In this document: positions 1 through 6,841 of the stretch, piece by piece
How the letters are laid out: each line of letters opens with the position of its first letter
Numbering within the stretch: the stretch's first letter is position 1
NCBI GenBank assembly: GCA_037442465.1
Contig: JBBIQI010000021.1
Location: 1-24,386 of the forward strand
Reading direction: 5' to 3'
Source of the DNA: DSNY01 sp037442465
Lineage (GTDB): Bacteria; Pseudomonadota; Gammaproteobacteria; Burkholderiales; Burkholderiaceae_F
Length of the DNA: 24,386 bases
Made by a program: the position numbers and the translations under genes
The notes under the pieces: generated by a model
What the model was told of the DNA's origin: nothing
What the model saw: only the letters and a program-made list of their open reading frames with translations
Database searches by the model: none

Positions 1-1870
1 CTTGGGGCCGTTCGCCGCGCGGGCGCTCTTCACGCCCGGGCGCAGCGGCCAACACCGCGCCCTGCGGCACCGGCGCGGCCGGTTCGGCGCCGAAGAACCT
101 CTTGATCCGGCTCCACAGCGAAGGCGCGGGCGCCGGCGTGGCTACCGGTGCAACCGGCGCTGGTGCGGGCGGCGCGACCACGGGTGCGGGGGTTTCTGGA
201 ACGATGCCGCGGACGACCGCTTCCTGCTTCGGCCTGGCGCGCTCCTCCTCGGCTTTCTCGCGCCCGTAAGGCGCCTCGGTCGGCGGCGAAATCGCGCGTT
301 CGTAACTGGCCTTCGCCTGGTCAAGCCGTTCGTCGTCGTGCCGCAATCGCTCGATGCTGTAATGCGGCGTTTCCAGGTACTTGTTCGGAATCAGCACGAT
401 CGACACGCGCATGCGTGCCTCGAGCTTGGCGATGTCGGTGCGCTTCTCGTTGAGAAGATACGTGGCCACATCGACCGGTACCTGCGCGTGGATCGCCGCG
501 GTGTTTTCCTTCATCGCCTCTTCCTGCAGGATGCGCAGGATATGCAGCGCCGAACTCTCGGTGTCGCGGATCACGCCGACGCCGTTGCAGCGGGGGCAGG
601 TGATGTGGCTGCCTTCGGACAGCGCCGGACGCAACCGCTGGCGCGACAGCTCCATCAATCCGAAGCGCGAGATCTTGCCCATCTGCACGCGCGCGCGGTC
701 GTAGTGCAGTGCGTCCTTGAGCCGCTGCTCGACCGCGCGCTGGTTCTTCGGATCCTCCATGTCGATGAAGTCGATCACGATCAGCCCGCCCAGGTCGCGC
801 AGGCGCAGCTGGCGCGCCGCCTCGTCGGCCGCCTCGAGGTTGGTCTTCAGCGCCGTTTCCTCGATGTCGGCGCCGCGCGTGGCGCGCGCCGAGTTGACGT
901 CGATCGATACCAGCGCCTCGGTGTGGTCGATGACGATCGCGCCGCCGGAGGGCAGAGGTACCGTACGCGAATGCGCGGTTTCGATCTGGTGCTCGATCTG
1001 AAAACGCGAAAACAGCGGAATGTCGTCCTTGTAGCGCTTCACACGACCGACCATGTCCGGCATCACGTGACTCATGAACTGGCGCGCCTGTTCGTACACC
1101 TCGTCGGTATCGATCAGGATCTCGCCGATCTCCGGATGGAAGTAGTCGCGGATCGCGCGGATCACGAGGCTGGACTCCTCGAAGATCAGGAACGGCGCCG
1201 GGTTCAGCCGCTTGTTCTTCTGGCCGTCGGTCGTCGGCGACGATGTCAGGTTGCCGGCAGCGTCGCGGTACTGCGGCGTGGCGGCGTCCTCGATCGCGCG
1301 CCAAAGCTGCAACAGATAGTTCAGGTCCCACTGCAGTTCCTCGACCGCCCGGCCGATGCCGGCGGTGCGCGCGATCACGCTCATGCCCTGCGGAATCTGC
1401 AACTGGTCGATCGCCTCGCGCAGCTCCTGCCGGTCTTCGCCCTCAACGCGACGCGAAACGCCCCCGCCACGCGGGTTGTTGGGCATCAGCACGAGGTAGC
1501 GACCGGCGAGCGAGATGAACGTCGTCAGCGCTGCCCCCTTGTTGCCGCGCTCCTCCTTCTCGACCTGGACGATCAGCTCCTGTCCCTCGGAGATCGCCTC
1601 GTTGATCTTCGCCCGCCCGACGTCTACGCCGGGCCTGAAGTAGCTGCGCGAGATCTCCTTGAACGGCAGGAAGCCGTGGCGCTCCTCCCCGTAGTCGACG
1701 AAGCACGCTTCCAGACTCGGCTCGACCCGGGTGACGATCCCCTTGTAGATGTTGGACTTGCGTTGCTCGCGCCCGGCCGTCTCGATGTCGATGTCGATGA
1801 GTTTCTGGCCGTCGACGATCGCCACGCGCAGCTCCTCGGCGTGCGTGGCGTTGAAAAGCATGCGTTTCAT
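1..1870 (-). CDS. rne: Ribonuclease E, N-terminal 623 residues (3' end outside window)
   Basis: RNase E is the essential endonuclease that starts mRNA decay and processes rRNA and tRNA precursors, and its C-terminal half scaffolds the degradosome at the inner membrane. The start is ATG at 1870 (MKRMLFNATHAEELRVAIVDG), preceded by a strong Shine-Dalgarno, GGAAGGAG. An S1 RNA-binding domain follows (roughly residues 35-125), then the RNase H-like/5'-sensor region and the DNase I-like catalytic core. D324 (in SIDVNSARATRG) and D367 (in VIDFIDM) correspond to the metal-binding D303 and D346 of the E. coli enzyme. The Zn-link CPRC is at C425/C428. All four are shifted by 21 residues, which fits an insertion near residues 185-210. 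After about residue 530 the chain becomes Pro/Ala-rich, with an amphipathic stretch SLWSRIKRFFG (584-594) resembling a membrane-targeting helix. The reading frame is still open at the window edge, so the degradosome-binding tail is not seen. It is divergent from rluC, as in E. coli. Confidence 0.97.
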   Translation of the reverse strand, partial: MKRMLFNATHAEELRVAIVDGQKLIDIDIETAGREQRKSNIYKGIVTRVEPSLEACFVDYGEERHGFLPFKEISRSYFRPGVDVGRAKINEAISEGQELIVQVEKEERGNKGAALTTFISLAGRYLVLMPNNPRGGGVSRRVEGEDRQELREAIDQLQIPQGMSVIARTAGIGRAVEELQWDLNYLLQLWRAIEDAATPQYRDAAGNLTSSPTTDGQKNKRLNPAPFLIFEESSLVIRAIRDYFHPEIGEILIDTDEVYEQARQFMSHVMPDMVGRVKRYKDDIPLFSRFQIEHQIETAHSRTVPLPSGGAIVIDHTEALVSIDVNSARATRGADIEETALKTNLEAADEAARQLRLRDLGGLIVIDFIDMEDPKNQRAVEQRLKDALHYDRARVQMGKISRFGLMELSRQRLRPALSEGSHITCPRCNGVGVIRDTESSALHILRILQEEAMKENTAAIHAQVPVDVATYLLNEKRTDIAKLEARMRVSIVLIPNKYLETPHYSIERLRHDDERLDQAKASYERAISPPTEAPYGREKAEEERARPKQEAVVRGIVPETPAPVVAPPAPAPVAPVATPAPAPSLWSRIKRFFGAEPAAPVPQGAVLAAAPGREERPRGERPQ

Positions 1871-1936
1871 CAGCACTCCTTCCGCGCCGGCAGGCGCGGG
1901 TGTGTGCCGAATCGGACCGGGCGATGGAAAAGACCG

Positions 1937-1955
1937 GGCGCCGTGCCGCGGCGCC
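1937..1955 (-). other. Perfect 7-bp hairpin nearest the rne start
   Basis: GGCGCCG and CGGCGCC pair exactly around a five-base loop (TGCCG). It sits 66 bases upstream of the rne start codon and leaves the ribosome binding site outside the stem. It is part of the three-hairpin cluster of the rne leader. Confidence 0.4.
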
Positions 1956-2003
1956 GATCAGCCGTGTACGGGTGAGCGCGGTTCCGCAGGAAGGGCCGCG
2001 GCG

Positions 2004-2019
2004 CGGTCGGCGCCGACCG
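2004..2019 (-). other. 16-base palindrome in the rne leader
   Basis: CGGTCGGCGCCGACCG is a perfect palindrome and would fold in RNA as a 6-bp stem with a GCGC loop. It is the middle of three inverted repeats in the presumed rne leader. In GC-rich DNA such palindromes can arise by chance, so a role is inferred only from the cluster of three. Confidence 0.4.
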
Positions 2020-2105
2020 GTGCGCCGAGCGTGCCGTCGGCAGCGGGCGATTCGTCGGAAAGGGCAGCGCTTATCGACACGAAAGATCTCGTTCTTTTCG
2101 TTCGG

Positions 2106-2130
2106 CACCGCCGTCTGCGCGACGGCGGTG
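2106..2130 (-). other. Perfect 10-bp hairpin in the rne leader
   Basis: CACCGCCGTC and GACGGCGGTG are exact reverse complements separated by the five-base loop TGCGC (plus-strand reading). No T-tract follows on either strand, so it does not look like an intrinsic terminator. Its position about 235 bases before the rne start makes it a candidate structural element of the 5' leader, comparable in placement to the autoregulatory hairpins of enteric rne. Confidence 0.6.
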
Positions 2131-2317
2131 TTGCTCGACTCGATTCAGCCGGGGTGGCCCCAGCGGGCGTCCACCGCCTCGTTTGCGAACGGCGCCGCCG
2201 ACATCTCCGCCAGGCCGGCCACCGTTCATGTTCATTGCGCATCCGTTCGCCGTCTGTCGAAACGGGTGCGCTCCCTGGGCGGCGATCACGCCGGGCCGCT
2301 TGCGCGGCACGCCTCGC

Positions 2318-2323
2318 TACAAT
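2318..2323 (+). promoter_or_regulatory. Candidate -10 box (TACAAT) for rluC
   Basis: TACAAT matches TATAAT at 5 of 6 positions and stands out from the GC-rich surroundings about 120 bases before rluC. No good -35 is seen at 16-18 bases upstream; a TTGCGC at 2300-2305 is too close (12-base spacer). The call rests on the -10 alone. Confidence 0.3.
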
Positions 2324-2430
2324 CGCTGCCCGCTGGAGCTCGTTCGAGCGGTCGTCGGACGATGTCCGTCCGCCGTCCCCGCAAACCTGAGCAGTCACTT
2401 TAACTGCGCTGCCCAACTCCAACGCGCGCA

Positions 2431-2459
2431 AGTATAGGCAAGATGGAAGTCGGCAGCAA
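2431..2459 (-). promoter_or_regulatory. Candidate sigma-70 promoter for rne
   Basis: Read on the minus strand, TTGCTG (plus 2454-2459) and TATACT (plus 2431-2436) are separated by exactly 17 bases. The -10 matches the consensus at 5 of 6 positions and the -35 at 3 of 6. Transcription would begin near 2424 and give an rne leader of about 555 nucleotides. The -35 lies inside the first codons of rluC if rluC starts at 2443. Confidence 0.5.
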
Positions 2460-3465
2460 AAGACGTGCCCCGGGGCGAGCGAGCGAAATGCCGGCCCATG
2501 GTGCCGCAACGGCGGCGATCGCCCCGGACCGCGTGACGTACCTGACCGTCGGTGACGATGCCGCTGGCCAGCGCCTCGACAACTTCTTGCTCCGGCTGGC
2601 CAAGGGTGTGCCGAAGAGTCACGTCTATCGCATCGTGCGAAGTGGCGAGGTGCGCGTGAACCGGGCGCGCGCCGCTGTCGATCACCGCCTGGCGGCGGGA
2701 GACGAACTGCGCATTCCGCCGCTGCGGCTCGGCGCCCGCCCGCCCGCGGCAGTGGCGCCGGCCACGATGCCACCGATCCTGTACGAGGACGAGCACCTAT
2801 TGGCGATCGACAAGCCCGCCGGCCTGGCAGCGCACGGCGGCAGCGGGGTGGCGCACGGGTTGATCGAACGCGCGCGGTCGGCGCGCCCGCAGCAGCCGTT
2901 CCTGGCGCTGGCGCATCGTCTCGATCGCGAGACCTCGGGCGTGCTGCTGCTTGCCAAGTCGCGCAAGGCGCTGCTCGGATTGCACCGGCAGTTGCGCGAT
3001 GGCGAGGTCGACAAGCGCTACCTGGCGCTGGTCCGGGGCGATTGGGTCAACGACCGGCAGCACGTGAAGCTCGCGCTGACGAAGTTCGTCACCCGAGCCG
3101 GCGAGCGCCGCGTCGCAGTCGACGAAGAAGGCCAGCCCTCGCACACGATCTTCAGCCTGCGGGCGCGTTACGGCGGTTTTTCACTGCTCGAAGCGGAACT
3201 GCGGACCGGCCGGACGCATCAGATCCGCGTGCACCTCGCGCATCTCGGCTTCCCCATCGTCGGCGACGACAAGTACGGCGACTTCGAGCTGAACCGGCGC
3301 GTCGCGCGCGGCGAATTCGGCGCGCGGCTCGACCGCATGTTCTTGCACGCCGTTTCGATGCGCCTGCGCCACCCGGTCACGGGCGAGCCGATCCAGCTCG
3401 AGGCCGCGTTGCCGCGCGAATGCAAGGATTTCCTGCGGAGCCTGGCAGGTGCTGCAGCGCTTTGA
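2443..3465 (+). CDS. rluC: 23S rRNA pseudouridine synthase RluC
   Basis: RluC isomerises uridines 955, 2504 and 2580 (E. coli numbering) of 23S rRNA to pseudouridine. At 340 residues it is slightly longer than the E. coli enzyme (319). An S4-type RNA-binding domain spans about residues 35-95 (GQRLDNFLLRLAKGVPKSH, then a SGEVRVN segment). The RluA-type catalytic domain spans about 110-325 with the signature HRLDRETSG, in which D161 is the catalytic aspartate, and a later RTGRTHQIRVH motif. The start is uncertain: ATG 2443 gives the longest form but has a poor ribosome binding site, while ATG 2488 (MPAHGAATAA) would remove 15 non-conserved residues. The next gene begins 17 bases before its stop, which implies translational coupling. 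RluA and RluD are paralogues, but the divergent pairing with rne favours RluC. Confidence 0.92.
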   Translation: MEVGSKRRAPGRASEMPAHGAATAAIAPDRVTYLTVGDDAAGQRLDNFLLRLAKGVPKSHVYRIVRSGEVRVNRARAAVDHRLAAGDELRIPPLRLGARPPAAVAPATMPPILYEDEHLLAIDKPAGLAAHGGSGVAHGLIERARSARPQQPFLALAHRLDRETSGVLLLAKSRKALLGLHRQLRDGEVDKRYLALVRGDWVNDRQHVKLALTKFVTRAGERRVAVDEEGQPSHTIFSLRARYGGFSLLEAELRTGRTHQIRVHLAHLGFPIVGDDKYGDFELNRRVARGEFGARLDRMFLHAVSMRLRHPVTGEPIQLEAALPRECKDFLRSLAGAAAL

Positions 3466-4102
3466 CCTGATCGTTTTCGACTGGGACGGCACGCTAGTCG
3501 ACTCGACCGCGACGATCGCGCGCTGTATCCAGCGCGCGGCGGCCGACCTCGGACTGCCCGTGCCGGACTTCGCGCAGGCGAGCCACGTGATCGGGCTCGG
3601 CCTGCACGACGCGCTGGCGCGCGCGGTGCCCGACCTGGGTGCGGAGCGCGTGCTCGAGTTCTCGGCACGCTATCGCGTGCACTACCTGGCGCACGAACAC
3701 GAGCTGACGCTGTTCGACGGCGCGCGCGAACTGATCGAGGCGTTGCGCGCCCTCGACACGCGGCTGGCGATCGCCACCGGCAAGAGCCGCGCCGGGCTGG
3801 CACGTGCGCTCGAAGCGGTCGGGCTCAGCGGCGCGTTCGACGCGACGCGCTGCGCCGATCAGACGCACCCCAAACCGCATCCGGCGATGTTGCTCGAACT
3901 GACCGCAGAACTCGCGGTCGACGCCGACCGCACGTTGATGATCGGCGATACGACGCACGATCTGCAGATGGCGCGTGCCGCGCGTACGCACGCCGCGGGC
4001 GTAACCTACGGCGCACATCCGCGCGAGCAGCTGGCCGCTTGCGAGCCGCTGGCGCTCGTCGGCTCGGTGGAAGAACTGCGCCGGTGGCTACTTCGCGCAT
4101 GA
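3449..4102 (+). CDS. HAD-family hydrolase (phosphoglycolate phosphatase-like)
   Basis: This is a 217-residue haloacid-dehalogenase-superfamily phosphatase. The nucleophile motif is DWDGT (D11, D13). A helical cap follows (about 17-85), then motif II in AIATGKS, the motif III lysine in KPHPAML and the acidic motif IV in MIGDTTHDLQMA. That layout is of the Gph/PGP type, but the physiological substrate cannot be read from sequence. The start is GTG at 3449, supported by GGAG eight bases upstream; it overlaps the rluC stop by 17 bases. Its own stop overlaps the next ATG (ATGA at 4099-4102). rluC followed by an HAD phosphatase is, as far as I recall, a common betaproteobacterial arrangement. No functional link to pseudouridylation is known to me. 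Confidence 0.88.
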   Translation: MLQRFDLIVFDWDGTLVDSTATIARCIQRAAADLGLPVPDFAQASHVIGLGLHDALARAVPDLGAERVLEFSARYRVHYLAHEHELTLFDGARELIEALRALDTRLAIATGKSRAGLARALEAVGLSGAFDATRCADQTHPKPHPAMLLELTAELAVDADRTLMIGDTTHDLQMARAARTHAAGVTYGAHPREQLAACEPLALVGSVEELRRWLLRA

Positions 4103-4476
4103 TCGCCGTCTGCCGCTCGGAGGCGCTGGTCGACGGCGGCGAGGGCGTGCGCTTTCCGGTGCGCGTGGCGGGGGCCACAGCCACCGGCTTCGTCGTGCGC
4201 TACCGCGGCCGCGTGTTCGCATACCTGAACCGCTGCGCCCATGTCGCGCTGGAGCTCGATTGGTTGCCAGGCCGATTCTTCGACACCGGCGGCGAGCTGC
4301 TGGTGTGCGCCACGCATGGCGCGCTGTACGACCCCGAGAGCGGCCGCTGCGTCGGCGGACCGTGCGGCGGACGCGGTGCGCTGCGCGCATTGCGGATCGA
4401 GGAACGCGACGGCCACGTCTACTGGATGCCGGACGCCGGTGTGATGGCCGGCGAGGATACGATGGGAGAGCCATGA
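4099..4476 (+). CDS. Small Rieske [2Fe-2S] domain protein
   Basis: This is a 125-residue, single-domain Rieske protein. The cluster ligands are visible as C46-x-H48 (RCAHVALELDW) and C70-x2-H73 (CATHGALY). Two more cysteines, C84 and C89 (GRCVGGPC), lie just after. There is no signal peptide, membrane segment or oxygenase catalytic domain, so it should be a soluble electron carrier or a regulatory subunit of the biphenyl-dioxygenase-ferredoxin type. Start ATG 4099 overlaps the HAD stop as ATGA; a longer form from 4039 in the same frame would run back through the HAD gene and is unlikely. Its stop overlaps the start of the S49 peptidase. Partner and function are unknown; the neighbours offer no oxygenase or reductase. 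Confidence 0.88.
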   Translation: MIAVCRSEALVDGGEGVRFPVRVAGATATGFVVRYRGRVFAYLNRCAHVALELDWLPGRFFDTGGELLVCATHGALYDPESGRCVGGPCGGRGALRALRIEERDGHVYWMPDAGVMAGEDTMGEP

Positions 4477-5468
4477 TGCACGAGCCAGAGCCGATGACAC
4501 CCGGGCAGGACGGGATCGCCCGTGCGGCGTCGAATCCGAACGAATGGGAGCGCCAGACGCTCGAAAAGCTGCTGACCGACTCGCTGCGCGAACAGCGTGC
4601 GCGGCGGCGCTGGAGCATCTTTTTTAGGCTGCTCGGGTTCGCCTACCTCGCCGTGGTCCTGTGGTGGGTGATCGACCTGGGTGGCGTGGGCGACGCAAAG
4701 GCGCGCGGCCCGCACACCGCGGTGATCGCGATCGAAGGCGCGATCGGGCCCGGCGGGCGCGCCAGTGCCGATGCCACGATCGAGGCGCTGCGGGCGGCCT
4801 TCAAGGACAAGGGCGCGCGCGGCATCGTGCTGCGGATCAACAGTCCGGGCGGCAGTCCGGTGCAGGCGGGGCTGATCTACGACGAGATCAAGCGGCTGCG
4901 CGCCGAGCACAAGGACACCGCTGTTTATGCGGTGATCGAGGAGCTCGGTGCGTCGGCCGCGTACTACGTCGCCGCCGCGGCCGACAGGGTGTACGTCAAC
5001 CGCGCGTCGCTGGTCGGGTCGATCGGCGTGCTGATCGACGGGTTCGGCTTCACTGGCGCGATGGAAAAGCTCGGCATCGAGCGCCGGCTGTTGACCGCCG
5101 GCGCCAATAAAGGGTTGCTCGATCCGTTTTCGCCGATGAGCGACGCACAGCGGGCGCACGCCCAGGCGATGCTCGACGACATCCATCAGCAGTTCATCGC
5201 CGCGGTAAGAGCCGGGCGCGGCGACAGCCTGAAGGAGTCGAAGGAACTGTTTTCCGGGTTGATCTGGACCGGTGCGCAGAGCGTCAGGCTCGGTCTGGCC
5301 GACGACTTCGGTTCGGTTCAATCGGTTGCGCGCGAGGTCGTCAAGGCGCCCGAATTGGTCGACTACACCCGGCGCGAGAACATCCTGGATCGCGTCGCGC
5401 GCCGGGTCGGCGCGGAATTCGGCGCCGCCGTTAGGGCCAGCCTAACGGACGCGCCGGCTTGGCGCTAA
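4473..5468 (+). CDS. sppA: S49-family inner-membrane serine protease (short SppA type)
   Basis: This is a 331-residue protease related to signal peptide peptidase SppA, which cleaves remnant signal peptides in the membrane. A charged, cytoplasmic N-terminus is followed by one membrane anchor (about residues 48-68, FFRLLGFAYLAVVLWWVI). The ClpP-like S49 fold comes next. NSPGGS (123-128) is the oxyanion-side loop, S161 in EELGASAAYYVA is the likely nucleophile and K213 in GANKGLLDPFS the likely general base of the Ser-Lys dyad. It is the single-domain form, about half the length of E. coli SppA. Two adjacent ATGs (4473, 4476) are possible; GGGAG at 4464-4468 fits 4476 slightly better. It converges with the minus-strand methyltransferase gene, overlapping its 3' end by 27 bases. 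Substrate specificity is inferred from family only. Confidence 0.88.
   Translation: MMHEPEPMTPGQDGIARAASNPNEWERQTLEKLLTDSLREQRARRRWSIFFRLLGFAYLAVVLWWVIDLGGVGDAKARGPHTAVIAIEGAIGPGGRASADATIEALRAAFKDKGARGIVLRINSPGGSPVQAGLIYDEIKRLRAEHKDTAVYAVIEELGASAAYYVAAAADRVYVNRASLVGSIGVLIDGFGFTGAMEKLGIERRLLTAGANKGLLDPFSPMSDAQRAHAQAMLDDIHQQFIAAVRAGRGDSLKESKELFSGLIWTGAQSVRLGLADDFGSVQSVAREVVKAPELVDYTRRENILDRVARRVGAEFGAAVRASLTDAPAWR
5428..5448. other. Perfect 8-bp inverted repeat at a convergent gene junction
   Basis: CCGTTAGG and CCTAACGG pair exactly around GCCAG. The repeat lies inside the overlap of the S49 peptidase and methyltransferase 3' ends, and its right arm contains the methyltransferase stop codon (plus 5442-5444). 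It could act as a bidirectional transcription-slowing hairpin, but there is no T-tract on either side, so a classical intrinsic terminator is not supported. Confidence 0.45.
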
Positions 5469-6194
5469 CTGCGGTTCTGCGAGCAGCGCGAAAACGGCCG
5501 GACGACGAGCGAGCGGCGGACGGTTTGCCGCCGGCAGCGCGCGCCATTCGGCGATCATGTGGGTGGCAACGCGCGCGTGCGGGCCGGTCAAGTCGACCGC
5601 GACCGACAGCCGTGTGCTCGGCGCACAAGCGGCCACTGCGGCTGCCAAAAGCCGCTCGTTCCGGTAGGGTGTCTCGATGAACAGTTGCGTCTCGCCGGTG
5701 CGCGCGACTTTCTCCAGTTCGCGCAGCCGCGCGGCGAGCGCGCCGGCATCCTGCGGCAAGTAGCCGACAAAGCGAAACGACTGGCCGTTGAGTCCGCTCG
5801 CCATCAGCGCCAGCACGAGCGCGGACGGTCCGACCAGCGGGATGACCGGCAGGGCCAGCGCGTGCGCGCGTGCAACCAGTTGCGCGCCCGGGTCGGCGAT
5901 GCCCGGGCAGCCCGCTTCGGACACGATCGCCGCATCGGCGCCGTGCAGCGTCGGCCGCAGCCAGTCGTCGCAGCGAGCCGGATCGGGCGCGTGTCCGATC
6001 TCGACGATGCGCAAGTCCGCGAGCGGACGCGGATGCCCGATCGCCTTCAGAAAGGCGCGCGCGCTCTTGGCGTTTTCCGCAAGGAAGTATTCGACACGGC
6101 GCGCTACCGAAATCGTGCCGGCGGGCAGCACATCTTCGACGGGCGCCGAGGAAATCGGCGTCGGCAGCAGGTACAGCGCGCCGCGCCGGCTCAT
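5442..6194 (-). CDS. SAM-dependent methyltransferase, tetrapyrrole-methylase fold, RsmI-related paralogue
   Basis: This 250-residue protein has the fold of the tetrapyrrole (corrin/porphyrin) methylases that also includes RsmI, the 16S rRNA C1402 2'-O-methyltransferase. The N-terminal strand GALYLLPTPIS, the loop IVSEAGCPGIADPG (near residues 90-103) and GPSALVLALMASGLNG (near 122-137) match the SAM-binding framework. It departs from classical RsmI: the usual AEDTRHT-like segment is replaced by AENAKSARAFL, the FYES-like motif by FIETPYRN, and it is about 35 residues shorter with no C-terminal DNA-binding-like tail. I therefore treat it as a distinct subfamily with unknown substrate. It is the second gene of a minus-strand pair; its ATG overlaps the yceF stop, so the two are co-translated. 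Confidence 0.8.
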   Translation of the reverse strand: MSRRGALYLLPTPISSAPVEDVLPAGTISVARRVEYFLAENAKSARAFLKAIGHPRPLADLRIVEIGHAPDPARCDDWLRPTLHGADAAIVSEAGCPGIADPGAQLVARAHALALPVIPLVGPSALVLALMASGLNGQSFRFVGYLPQDAGALAARLRELEKVARTGETQLFIETPYRNERLLAAAVAACAPSTRLSVAVDLTGPHARVATHMIAEWRALPAANRPPLARRPAVFALLAEPQLAPSRRVR

Positions 6195-6775
6195 CGCGGC
6201 AGCACCGGCATGCCGAGCGCTTCGAGCATCGCCGTCAGACGGATCAGCGGCAGGCCGATCAATGCGGTCGGATCGTCGGACGCAACCGCCTCGACGAGCG
6301 CGATGCCGAGCCCTTCGATCTTCGCCGCGCCGGCGCAGTCGTACGGCTGCTCCGCGCGCAGATACGCCTCGAGCGCGGCGTGCCGCAGCCGGCGGAAGCG
6401 CACCGACGTCGGCACACAGTCCACGAGCGTGCGGCCGCGCGCGGCGTCGACCACCGCGAGCGCAGTGTGAAAGACGATGGTGCGGCCCTGCATGCGGGCG
6501 AGTTGCTCGAGCGCGGCCGCGTGCGAGCCGGGTTTGCTGAGCGGCGCACCCTCGACATCGGCGACCTGGTCGGACCCGATCACGACCGCATCGGTCGTCC
6601 GCGCGGCCACTTCCTCGGCCTTCGCGCGCGCCAGGCGCAGCGCGGTGGTGCGCGGCGTCTCACCCGGCAACGCGGCTTCGTCGACGCGCGGCGCGAGCAC
6701 GTCGAACGGCAGTCGCAGCCGTTGCAGCAACTCACGGCGGTAGGGCGAAGTCGAAGCGAGTACGATGCGGGCCAT
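6191..6775 (-). CDS. yceF: Maf-family nucleotide pyrophosphatase, YceF type (m7GTP pyrophosphatase)
   Basis: Maf-family house-cleaning enzymes hydrolyse non-canonical NTPs to NMP and pyrophosphate; YceF prefers 7-methyl-GTP. The 194-residue length is normal. Visible motifs are the nucleotide-binding STSPYRRELL (8-17), VIGSDQVADVEG with D69 as probable general base, KPGSH (81-85) and YDCAGAAKIEGLGI, which is the form I associate with the YceF subgroup rather than with the dTTP/UTP-specific YhdE. Position supports this: it is divergent from yceD-rpmF, as yceF is in E. coli. The 66 bases separating it from yceD must hold both promoters, but no strong sigma-70 boxes are recognisable there. The start at 6775 has only a weak ribosome binding site. 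Confidence 0.9.
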   Translation of the reverse strand: MARIVLASTSPYRRELLQRLRLPFDVLAPRVDEAALPGETPRTTALRLARAKAEEVAARTTDAVVIGSDQVADVEGAPLSKPGSHAAALEQLARMQGRTIVFHTALAVVDAARGRTLVDCVPTSVRFRRLRHAALEAYLRAEQPYDCAGAAKIEGLGIALVEAVASDDPTALIGLPLIRLTAMLEALGMPVLPR

Positions 6776-6841
6776 GTCGGTTGCGCACTACGCGGAGCGA
6801 GCCGCCCGAGTTTAGCCGCGCGTCGCACTCCTCCTCCAGCC

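Larger units (their letters stand above)
1871..2442. other. 572-base divergent rne-rluC intergenic region, probably the long rne leader
   Basis: No convincing gene is visible here; open frames on either strand are Arg/Pro/Ala-rich and look like by-products of high GC. Read on the minus strand it holds, in order from the putative rne promoter, three perfect inverted repeats (2106-2130, 2004-2019, 1937-1955), an A-rich patch around 2060-2100 and the rne ribosome binding site. The E. coli rne leader is about 360 nucleotides, contains hairpins and mediates RNase E autoregulation; the same arrangement is inferred here from length, position and hairpins. On the plus strand a TACAAT box (2318-2323) could serve rluC. 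Confidence 0.7.

Noticed and set aside
2109..2262. GCCGTCTG, the core of the neisserial DNA uptake sequence, twice in the rne-rluC gap and again near 4104
   Set aside because: The full GCCGTCTGAA ten-mer is never completed and there is no excess of copies elsewhere in the window; the 8-mer is plausible by chance in GC-rich DNA.
4039..4098. Rieske protein starting 60 bases earlier inside the HAD gene
   Set aside because: The added 20 residues are an Arg/Ala-rich out-of-frame reading of the HAD gene; ATG 4099 gives the usual ATGA coupling.
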